This document shows, piece by piece, positions 9,203-17,800 of a stretch of DNA of 43,145 bases. Source of the stretch: an uncultured Clostridia bacterium (GTDB taxonomy: Bacteria > Bacillota > Clostridia > TANB77 > CAG-508); the NCBI GenBank assembly GCA_947632535.1, contig CANRPR010000012.1, positions 1 to 43,145 on the forward strand, given 5' to 3'. The stretch's first letter is position 1. Every line of letters begins with the position of its first letter. The position numbers and the translations under genes were made by a program. The notes under the pieces are model-generated. The model was not told the DNA's origin. It saw only the letters and a program-made list of their open reading frames with translations, and did not search any database.

Positions 9203-10417
9203 ATGAAAAATAGAAAAATACCATTAAATGTCAAATTAATTATTATAATGTTTATAGTAACTTGCTTAACGATGTTTATAAAGTATTTGGTAGATGCAGG
9301 AGTAGAAGCAACAACTATACCAGTAGTGCAAGAAATAGAGCAGTATGCCCCTGTTAATGATAACACGATAAATCTAGAAGAAATAATAGAGCAAAATAGA
9401 AATAAATTATCAGAAATAATAGAAACAGAGGAAATGGATTTAGAATATATTACAAAATATGAGAACAATCCAGAATTACCAAAAGGGTTAATACAAGTTA
9501 AACAAGAAGGAAGAAATGGAATTCAACAAGCTATTATAAAGAAAACATATGAAAACGGTACATTAATTTCTGAGGAACAAATAGGAAGTAAGGTTACCAA
9601 ATCTTCAGTAGACAAAATTGTAGAAGTTGGTACGGCTAATTACAAAAGTAACTATAAGGTTAAAGTAGGAGATACATTATATGTTACATCAAGCAGTTTA
9701 ATCTTAAGAAGAGAGCCAAGCATAGATTCGGAAAATGTGGCTATGCTAAATAAGAATGATTCAGCTAAATTGTTAGCAATATCAGGAGAATGGTATAGAA
9801 TTGTACATAATAATGAAGTGGGTTGGGTAAACAGTAACTGTATGACATACATAAATCCAAATGAAGAATATCATGAAGAAGATGGAGGTACAGATCAAAA
9901 GTCTAAAGCTACATTGCTATCAAAATTAAGCTTCAGCATGAAATTAAATACACCAAGTGGACTAAGTTTAGAACAATTTAAAAAGATTTTTGACAACGAA
10001 GAAAAAGATACAAGAGGAGTATTTAAGGATAATGCACAATATTTCTATTACATAGAAAAGCAATACAATATTAATGGAGTCTTTGTTGCAGCAGTTGGAA
10101 TACATGAAAGTGCATGGGCATCTTCAAAAATTTCAATAAACAAAAACAACTTATTTGGATATGGTGCTTATGATTCTAGTCCATATAGTAGTGCATACAA
10201 CTTTGCAAACTATTCAGAAAGCATAGATTTATTAGCGCGCGTTTTTGTTAAATATTACTTAAATCCAGCGGGAACAAAAATATATGAAGGTGAAGTTGCA
10301 TCAGGAAAATACTATAATGGACCAACATTACAAGGAGTAAATACTAGATATGCAACAGACAAAAATTGGGCAAACTCTGTATATAAATGGATGGAGTATT
10401 TATATAATAGATTATAA
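9203..10417 (+). CDS. Secreted SH3-domain glucosaminidase (cell wall hydrolase)
   Basis: Signal/TM N-terminus, G5-like segment, SH3 (LILRREPSIDSENVAML..GEWYRIVHNNEVGWVNSNCMTY), glucosaminidase (AVGIHESAWASSKISINKNNLFGYGAYD). Confidence 0.85.
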   Translation: MKNRKIPLNVKLIIIMFIVTCLTMFIKYLVDAGVEATTIPVVQEIEQYAPVNDNTINLEEIIEQNRNKLSEIIETEEMDLEYITKYENNPELPKGLIQVKQEGRNGIQQAIIKKTYENGTLISEEQIGSKVTKSSVDKIVEVGTANYKSNYKVKVGDTLYVTSSSLILRREPSIDSENVAMLNKNDSAKLLAISGEWYRIVHNNEVGWVNSNCMTYINPNEEYHEEDGGTDQKSKATLLSKLSFSMKLNTPSGLSLEQFKKIFDNEEKDTRGVFKDNAQYFYYIEKQYNINGVFVAAVGIHESAWASSKISINKNNLFGYGAYDSSPYSSAYNFANYSESIDLLARVFVKYYLNPAGTKIYEGEVASGKYYNGPTLQGVNTRYATDKNWANSVYKWMEYLYNRL

Positions 10418-10432
10418 AATAAATTAAGACTA

Positions 10433-10475
10433 AATGAGATTTGTGTTAAAAATTAACACGAATCTCATTTTTTAA
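10433..10475 (+). terminator. Rho-independent terminator
   Basis: AATGAGATTTGTGTTAA/TTAACACGAATCTCATT hairpin plus T-run. Confidence 0.8.
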
Positions 10476-10503
10476 AATTTAGTAATTAAACTTTTTATTT
10501 TAA

Positions 10504-10965
10504 TTAGCAGTTACAATTATCACTTTCGCAATTATCATTACATTCGTCTTCACAAACGCGGCATTCATCTTTTATATAGCAATCACATTTATCCATTTGA
10601 ACACCTTTTAGGCAGTCTCCAGAATGACTACATTTTGCGCAAACTTTTACATGTTTTACAGTATTTACCCATATCTCTATTTCATAATGTCTATTAGGAC
10701 AAAGTGGTCCAAAAACAAACTCTCCATCCTTATCTGTGAAAGTATGAGAAACAGGCTTTCTTACCTCTTTACCGCATTCCATAGATATCTCTACAAGTTT
10801 TACAACTGCATCAACAACTGGCTCTTTATAGCAATCCTTAATTACACCATATATAACATTACGATTATCTTCTGGTAAAACTATATCTAAATCAAATTGC
10901 TTTCCTGCTTCAATAGCTCCATCAACCTTAACTACTGGACAAGCTGGTTTTTCATATTCCATAAT
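10504..10965 (-). CDS. Carboxypeptidase-regulatory-like (Cna-B-like) protein with Cys-rich tail
   Basis: VIYGVIKDCYKEPVVDAVVKLVEI..TFTDKDGEFVFGPLCPNRHYEI; C-terminus rich in Cys. Confidence 0.55.
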   Translation of the reverse strand: MMEYEKPACPVVKVDGAIEAGKQFDLDIVLPEDNRNVIYGVIKDCYKEPVVDAVVKLVEISMECGKEVRKPVSHTFTDKDGEFVFGPLCPNRHYEIEIWVNTVKHVKVCAKCSHSGDCLKGVQMDKCDCYIKDECRVCEDECNDNCESDNCNC

Positions 10966-11126
10966 AAAATTCATTCCTTTCAATATATTGCAGTATTATG
11001 TCGAAAAATAATACTTAATATATAATATTGAAAAAGTATTAAAAATGTGAACAAGGATATTGAAAAAATAGCAATATTATGGTATAACATAGCATATGTA
11101 CAAATATGAAAGGATGAGAGAATAAA

Positions 11127-11243
11127 ATGAAGAAAAAAATTGATAAAACAAAGCTTTTTGGAAAAATAATGGCAGCAATTCTTGTAATCATAATGGTAGT
11201 TGCTGCTGGAGGAACGCTAATATATTATTTAGTAGCAGGTTAA
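11127..11243 (+). CDS. Small single-TM protein (38 aa)
   Basis: MKKKIDKTKLFGKIMAAILVIIMVVAAGGTLIYYLVAG with RBS, upstream of cdaA. Confidence 0.55.
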   Translation: MKKKIDKTKLFGKIMAAILVIIMVVAAGGTLIYYLVAG

Positions 11244-11267
11244 TACAAAAGAAAAGGTGTGAATATA

Positions 11268-12191
11268 ATGGATAAAATGAATGTGTCAATCAACGAAGTA
11301 TTTCAAAAAAATATTATAGAGTATGTACAAAACTTATATAATAATCCTCTTAGCTTTATTATAACGCTTATAGATATTTCAATAGTAATATTTTTAGTTG
11401 TAAAATTAATAAAAATATCAAAGGGTTCAAGGGCTTGGCAACTACTAAAAGGAATAGTATTATTAGTTCTTGCAACTGCAATAAGTGGATTTTTACAGCT
11501 AAAAATTTTAAACTATATTTTGAGCTCTGTTATGACATGGGGAGTTTTTGCATTAATTGTTATTTTTCAACCAGAATTAAGGAGAGCTTTAGAACAATTG
11601 GGAACTAACAAATTCACAAAATTTTTTGGTATAGATAAAAGCATAGCAGCAAAAACTAAAGAAGATATATACAAGATTGTAATAGCAACCACAGAACTTG
11701 CTCAATCAAAAACTGGTGCGTTAATTGCTATAGAAAGGGATATACAGATAAAAGATATCATTTCAACTGGGGTAGAAATGAATGCAGAAGTATCACCACA
11801 GTTATTAGTAAATATATTTGTACCCAAAACGCCATTGCACGATGGTGCAGTAATAATAAGCAATAACAAAATCGCAGCAGCAGCCTGTATGTTGCCTTTA
11901 GCTAATGATAATGACATTGCAAAAGAATTAGGTACAAGGCATAGAGCAGCAATAGGATTATCAAAAGAATCAGATGCAATTGTAGTTGTTGTATCAGAAG
12001 AAACAGGAAAAATATCTATTGCTAAAGATGGAACATTAATAGCAGATGTAAAAGAAGATGCTTTAAAGAAAATACTAATCAAAAATGTAATTACAAAAAG
12101 ATTCATAGACGAAAATAAGGATAAAAAAGATAGATTTGAAAAATTGAAAATGACCTTAAAAAACAAAAATAAGCAAGGGGGAAATATATGA
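11268..12191 (+). CDS. cdaA: Diadenylate cyclase CdaA
   Basis: DAC domain motifs KTPLHDGAVII, LGTRHRAAIGLSKESDAIVVVVSEETGKIS; TM N-terminus. Confidence 0.92.
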   Translation: MDKMNVSINEVFQKNIIEYVQNLYNNPLSFIITLIDISIVIFLVVKLIKISKGSRAWQLLKGIVLLVLATAISGFLQLKILNYILSSVMTWGVFALIVIFQPELRRALEQLGTNKFTKFFGIDKSIAAKTKEDIYKIVIATTELAQSKTGALIAIERDIQIKDIISTGVEMNAEVSPQLLVNIFVPKTPLHDGAVIISNNKIAAAACMLPLANDNDIAKELGTRHRAAIGLSKESDAIVVVVSEETGKISIAKDGTLIADVKEDALKKILIKNVITKRFIDENKDKKDRFEKLKMTLKNKNKQGGNI

Positions 12192-12848
12192 TAACCTTAG
12201 AAGATGTGAAAAACAATGAAGAAGTAAAAGCATTAATAGAGGCGACTCGGAAGGCAATTACAAGTACTAGGTTATACAGAACATACAAATAGGCATATAT
12301 CTATTGTTTCAAATAGAGCAGCTAAGATATTAGAAACATTTGATTATCCAGAAGAAACAATAGAGTTAGCTAAGATTGCAGGTTATCTACATGATATAGG
12401 AAATTGTGTAAATAGAGAAGATCATGCACATTCAGGAGCATTGTTAGCATATGACATATTGAAGGATATGGGCATGGAAGCCACTCAAAGAACGGAAATA
12501 ATGATGGCAATTGGAAATCATGACGAAGGTAGTGGGACAGCAGTAAGTGATATATCAGCTGCACTCATATTGGCAGATAAATCTGATGTTCATAGAGATA
12601 GAGTGCTAAATAAAAATATATCTACATTTGGTATACATGATAGAGTAAATTATGCTGCAACAGATACAAAATTAGATATTAACAAACAAAAAAGACTTGT
12701 AACATTAAGTATTAATATAGATACAACAATTTGCCCGGTACTAGATTATTTCGAAATATTTATGGACAGGACAATGATGAGCAAATACGCGGCTAAGTAT
12801 TTGAATGTATGGTTTGAATTGGTAATTAATGGAACAAAATTGTTATAA
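12188..12848 (+). CDS. HD-domain phosphohydrolase, interrupted by in-frame CGG (12248-12250) requiring +1
   Basis: MITLEDVKNNEEVKALIEAT-[CGGA]-RQLQVLGYTEHTNRHISIVSNRAAKILETF..AGYLHDIGNCVNREDHAHSGALLAYD..; ATGA overlap with cdaA. Confidence 0.8.
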
Positions 12849-12870
12849 ATAAGATTAGGAGGAAATAAAA

Positions 12871-14301
12871 TTGAAAACACAACTATTAAAAAGAATTTTA
12901 ATTATTTTAATAATTATCGCAATTACTTTAATTGCTTTTGCGGGGGCATATGTAAAGGATAAAAATACTACTAGAAATATTGTAAAAGATAATATATATG
13001 GAATGAGTTTGAAACAATATCGTGCAATTACTCTAATTCCTAATTATGGGACAGAAGAAGTATATTATAACTCAGAAGGAGCAAAAGTAGAAGATTCAAG
13101 TGATGCATTAGACGATGAGGGCAACTTAAAAGAAGGATATACGAAAAATGATGAAAGTATTAATAAGAAAGAAGTTTTAACTACTGAGAATTATGAAAAA
13201 ATGAAGGAAATTATTGAAGAAAGATTAGAAAGATTATCAGTAGAGGAATATAATGTAAGATTAGATAAAAACACAGGAAAAATTGCTATTGATCTACCAG
13301 AAAACTCTTCAACGGATGAGGTAGTATCTTATTTAACATATATGGGAGAATTTAAAATAATTGATTCAGAAAGTAGAGAAGTTTTAATAGGTAGTGATTT
13401 AATAAAAAATGTTAAAGTTATGTATGGTCAAGAAACAGCTGGAACAACAATATATTTAAATGTAGAGCTAAATGAAGAGGGAAAAGAAAAGTATAAAGAA
13501 ATAACTAGTAAATATGTAAAAATTGAAGATAATAATGACGAAGAAGATAGTGAGCAAACCACAGAAAGTACAGAAAATGAAGAGGAAAATAGTGAGCAGG
13601 AAGAAAATAAAGAAAAATTAGTAACTATACAAATAGAAGGACAAGCATTATTAAGCACATCTTTTGAAAAACCAGTTGAAAATGGAATTGTAACTATTTC
13701 TTTGGGAACAGCTACAACAAATTCAGCAGTATCACAATATTTAGCACAAGCAAATGCAATAGCTACAATAATTGGTGGTGGAGAAAGTAAAATAGAATAT
13801 ACAATATCAGAGAATATGGCTATTTCACCAATAATCAGTACAAATACTATAATAGCTATAATAATTGCAACAATAGTAATAGTTGCATTAGGATTAATTT
13901 TATTAATTATAAAATATAAGGCAAATGGAGTATATAGTGCAATATCATATATAGGATCAGTATCACTACTTTATATCTTAATAAAAAATACTAATGTAGC
14001 AATTTCAATAGAGTCAATAATTTCAGTATATGCAATATTAATTGCAAACTATGTATTCATAACATGTTTATTGAATAAATTAAATAAAGGCATGAATATT
14101 AACAATGCAATGGTTGAAGTTCTATTACAAAAATTAAACATTATAATTCCAATAATTGTTATAGGTATAGTGTTTACATTTATTGAATGGTTACCAATAT
14201 ATAGTGTTGGTATGACTCTATTCTGGGGAGTTATAGATTTAATATTATCAAATTATTTGTTTACTAAAAATCTACTAATAGAACAAAGTTCAAAGGAATA
14301 G
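12871..14301 (+). CDS. secD: SecD-like protein translocase subunit (divergent)
   Basis: TM N-terminus, periplasmic domain, GGGESKIEYTISENMAISPIISTNTI layout; paired with SecF-like gene. Confidence 0.6.
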   Translation: MKTQLLKRILIILIIIAITLIAFAGAYVKDKNTTRNIVKDNIYGMSLKQYRAITLIPNYGTEEVYYNSEGAKVEDSSDALDDEGNLKEGYTKNDESINKKEVLTTENYEKMKEIIEERLERLSVEEYNVRLDKNTGKIAIDLPENSSTDEVVSYLTYMGEFKIIDSESREVLIGSDLIKNVKVMYGQETAGTTIYLNVELNEEGKEKYKEITSKYVKIEDNNDEEDSEQTTESTENEEENSEQEENKEKLVTIQIEGQALLSTSFEKPVENGIVTISLGTATTNSAVSQYLAQANAIATIIGGGESKIEYTISENMAISPIISTNTIIAIIIATIVIVALGLILLIIKYKANGVYSAISYIGSVSLLYILIKNTNVAISIESIISVYAILIANYVFITCLLNKLNKGMNINNAMVEVLLQKLNIIIPIIVIGIVFTFIEWLPIYSVGMTLFWGVIDLILSNYLFTKNLLIEQSSKE

Positions 14302-14311
14302 GAGGGTAACC

Positions 14312-14968
14312 ATGAAAGTTTTTAAGAATAAATTAATATATATAATAAGCATGGTCATAATTGTTATTGGAGTAATATGCACAGCATTATGGAGATTTAA
14401 TTATGGAATAAATTATGCAGATGGAAAAAGAATAACTATATACATAGGAAAAGAATATAATATGGACGATATTAAACAGCTTATAAAGGATAATTTGGGA
14501 AATCAAGCTGGAATATATCAAGAAGTAGAAACATTCAAAGATACAGTTTCTGTAAGAGTAAAAGAAATTACAGACGAACAGGTTGATGCATTAAATGCAG
14601 CAGTAAAGGAAAAATATGAATTAACTGACGAAACAGTAGTATCATATTCTGGAGTGCCACATGAACGCTTAAAAGATATAGTAAAACCATATATATTTCC
14701 ATTAGCTATTTGTACAATAGCAGTATGGTTTGTTATGGCAGTAGCTTTATTTGCTGTAAAAGCTGAAAATATAGTTTTAAAATTAATTATGGCATTTGCT
14801 AATCTAGTGTTAGCAGAAGCGGTTTATGTAAGTATTTTTGCTATAACAAGAATACCTGTAAATGAATTTTTTATTATAGGAATTTTAGCAGTATACATTT
14901 TAACTATCGTATGTAGCTTCAAAGTAGATGTAGAGATAGGAAAAGACAAAAAATCTAAAAAGAAATAG
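14312..14968 (+). CDS. secF: SecF-like protein (short, divergent)
   Basis: FNYGINYADGKRITIYIGKEYN resembles SecF FxxGIDFxGG; position after SecD-like gene. Confidence 0.5.
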   Translation: MKVFKNKLIYIISMVIIVIGVICTALWRFNYGINYADGKRITIYIGKEYNMDDIKQLIKDNLGNQAGIYQEVETFKDTVSVRVKEITDEQVDALNAAVKEKYELTDETVVSYSGVPHERLKDIVKPYIFPLAICTIAVWFVMAVALFAVKAENIVLKLIMAFANLVLAEAVYVSIFAITRIPVNEFFIIGILAVYILTIVCSFKVDVEIGKDKKSKKK

Positions 14969-14983
14969 AAGGGAATGAAAATT

Positions 14984-16368
14984 ATGGCAGTAACAATGGA
15001 AAAGCTAGTGGCTTTATGCAAAAATAGAGGATATATTTATTCGGGTTCAGAGATATATGGCGGCTTAGCAAATACATGGGATTATGGTCCATTAGGAGTG
15101 GAATTAAAAAATAATATAAAGAATATGTGGAGAAAAAAATTTATCCGGAGAAAATCCATACAATGTAGGTATAGACTGTGCAATATTAATGAATCCTGAA
15201 ACATGGGTTGCATCAGGACACTTAGCTGGATTTTCAGACCCATTGATAGATTGTAAAGAGTGCAAAACAAGACATAGAGCAGATAAGTTAATAGAAGAAT
15301 GGATGCATGAACATAATTGTGAAGAAATTGTTGATGGATGGCCAGATGAGAAAATGATTACATATATGAAAGAACATCACATTGCATGTCCAAACTGTGG
15401 TAAGGAGAATTTTACAGGAATTAGAAAATTTAATTTGATGTTTAAAACTTTTCAAGGCGTAACAGAAGATTCAACAGCTCAAATTTATTTAAGACCAGAA
15501 ACAGCACAAGGAATATTTGTTAATTTCAAAAATGTATTAAGGACTACTAGAAAAAAGCTTCCAATGGGAATTGCACAAATAGGAAAAGCATTCAGAAATG
15601 AAATAACACCGGGAAATTTCATTTTCAGAACTCGCGAGTTTGAACAAATGGAATTAGAATTTTTCTGCAAACCGGGAACAGATTTAGAATGGCATCAATA
15701 TTGGAAAGATTTTTGTAAAAAATGGTTATTAGATTTAGGCATAAAAGAAGAAAATATCAGACTAAGAGACCATTCAGCTGAGGAATTAGTATTCTATAGT
15801 GCTGCTACAACAGATATAGAATTTGCATTCCCATTTGGATGGGGAGAATTATGGGGAATTGCAGATAGAACTGACTATGATTTAAAACAACATATGAATC
15901 ATTCAAAACAGGACTTAACATATTTAGATCCAGAAACAAATGAAAAATTTGTGCCATATTGCATAGAACCATCACTTGGAGCAGATAGAGTATTGTTAGC
16001 ATTTTTATGTAATGCATATGATGAAGAAGAAATTGCAGAGGGAGATGTAAGAACAGTATTACATTTACATCCTGCACTAGCACCATATAAAGTTGCAATA
16101 CTTCCGTTATCAAAAAAATTATCAGAAAAAGCAGAAGAAATATATGCAATGCTATCAAAGAAATTTATGTGTGATTATGACGAATCAGGAAGTATAGGAA
16201 AAAGGTACAGAAGGCAAGACGAAATTGGAACTCCATACTGCATAACCGTTGATTTTGACACATTGGAAGATAATGCAGTTACAATAAGAGATAGAGATAC
16301 CATGAAACAAGTGCGTATGCCAATATCAGAATTGGCCAATTGGGGACGGTTCTTTTTTGGACATTTAG
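14984..16368 (+). CDS. glyQS: Glycyl-tRNA synthetase (single-chain type); +1 site at CGG 15146-15148
   Basis: [50 protein letters not shown]-[CGGA][39 protein letters not shown]...; with CGG read as Arg at 16347 the ORF would instead end at 16391. Confidence 0.88.
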
Positions 16369-16390
16369 TCCAATTAGGGACGCTTCTATA
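16336..16390 (+). repeat. Dispersed repeat copy R3, overlapping the 3' end of GlyRS
   Basis: ccaattggggacggttcttttttggacatttagtccaattagggacgcttct; degenerate inverted partner nearby (caaaaaagaaccgttaggg, ~16425). Confidence 0.8.
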
Positions 16391-16507
16391 AATCTAGCAA
16401 AATACTAATGGACTAAACGCCACAAAAAAGAACCGTTAGGGTGCTAGGGTATGCGCAAAGAAGAACGAAAGGAATTCTGGAAATGGAAGATGTAAAAGGA
16501 GAATCTT

Positions 16508-16921
16508 ATGGAAAACAAAGCAGTTATAATTAACAAGTATGATAATGTCCAAAAGTACATTAAGAGAATTAGAGAAGAATATGGCAATGATAAAAATAAT
16601 CTATATGATTATAAAACCTTAGATCCAATTGTTCTGAATTTGCAAAGAGCATGTGAAGCTACAATAGATATTGCGATGTATATTATTTCAACAAGGAAAT
16701 TTAGGATACCACAAACTAAAAAAGATGCATTTGTTATACTGGAAGAAAATGCAGTAATATCAAAGGAATTAAGCACTAAAATGCAGAATATGGTCGGATT
16801 TAGAAATATTGCAGTACATGAATATAAACAAATTGACGAAGATATTGTGGCAAGTGTAATAGAGAACAATTTAGATGATTTACTAATATTTTGTAAAACT
16901 ATATTAAATATGCAAAGGTAA
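16508..16921 (+). CDS. HepT-like (DUF86) ribonuclease-family protein
   Basis: MVGFRNIAVHEYKQID contains the RX4H...Y signature; all-helical architecture. Confidence 0.75.
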   Translation: MENKAVIINKYDNVQKYIKRIREEYGNDKNNLYDYKTLDPIVLNLQRACEATIDIAMYIISTRKFRIPQTKKDAFVILEENAVISKELSTKMQNMVGFRNIAVHEYKQIDEDIVASVIENNLDDLLIFCKTILNMQR

Positions 16922-17032
16922 AAATTTGCATATTTTTTTGTTGTGTGCGACAAAAAACATAATATATCTTGACAATAATTACAGGAACATAGTATTATAA
17001 ATTAAATACAATACTTTATAAAATGTCTAAGG

Positions 17033-17087
17033 AGAAGCGTCCCTAATTGGACAAAATGTCCAAAAAAGAACCGTCCCTATTTGGACA
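17033..17087 (-). repeat. Dispersed repeat copy R4
   Basis: agaagcgtccctaattggacaaaatgtccaaaaaagaaccgtccctatttggaca. Confidence 0.85.
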
Positions 17088-17105
17088 TGAAAAAGGGGGA
17101 AGAAT

Positions 17106-17789
17106 ATGGAAAGCATATTAAAGGTAACAAATTTGAGCAAAGTTTATACTGAAAAGACTATTAAGACTGTTGCAGTGGACAATGTTTCTTTTGAAGTTGG
17201 AAAAGGGGAGTTTGTTGCAATAGTAGGTGCAAGTGGAAGTGGAAAGTCAACTTTACTACATATGGTAGGTGGAGTGGATACTCCTACTTCTGGAACAGTG
17301 GAAGTAAAGAATGTAAATATTTATAATTTGAATGAGTCAAAGCAAGCAGAATTTAGGAGAAAGGAAGTTGCCTTGATTTATCAATTTTATAATTTGATTC
17401 CTGTATTAAATGTGGAAGAAAATATGAGCTTACCTATAAAGTTAGATGGAAAAAAGGTTGATAAACAAGAGCTAGAGCAAATGATACAAAATTTGGGATT
17501 GGTGGAAAGGAGAAAAAATTTGCCAAGCGAACTATCAGGTGGACAGCAACAAAGAGTGGCAATAGGAAGAAGCTTATTACAAAAGCCATCAATATTACTT
17601 GCAGACGAGCCTACAGGAAATTTGGATAGTGAAAATTCAAAAGAGATTATAGAATTATTAAAAAAAGCAAATAAGGATTATAATCAAACCATAATACTTG
17701 TAACGCATGACGAAAAAATTGCAAATCAGGCAGATAGAATAATTACAATAGCCGATGGAAAAATTATAAAGGATGAAAGGTTAAATTAG
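17106..17789 (+). CDS. ABC transporter ATP-binding protein (MacB/LolD type)
   Basis: Walker A GASGSGKSTLL, LSGGQQQRVAIGRSLLQKPSILLADEPTGNLDSENS. Confidence 0.93.
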   Translation: MESILKVTNLSKVYTEKTIKTVAVDNVSFEVGKGEFVAIVGASGSGKSTLLHMVGGVDTPTSGTVEVKNVNIYNLNESKQAEFRRKEVALIYQFYNLIPVLNVEENMSLPIKLDGKKVDKQELEQMIQNLGLVERRKNLPSELSGGQQQRVAIGRSLLQKPSILLADEPTGNLDSENSKEIIELLKKANKDYNQTIILVTHDEKIANQADRIITIADGKIIKDERLN

Positions 17790-17800
17790 GTAATGTAATT

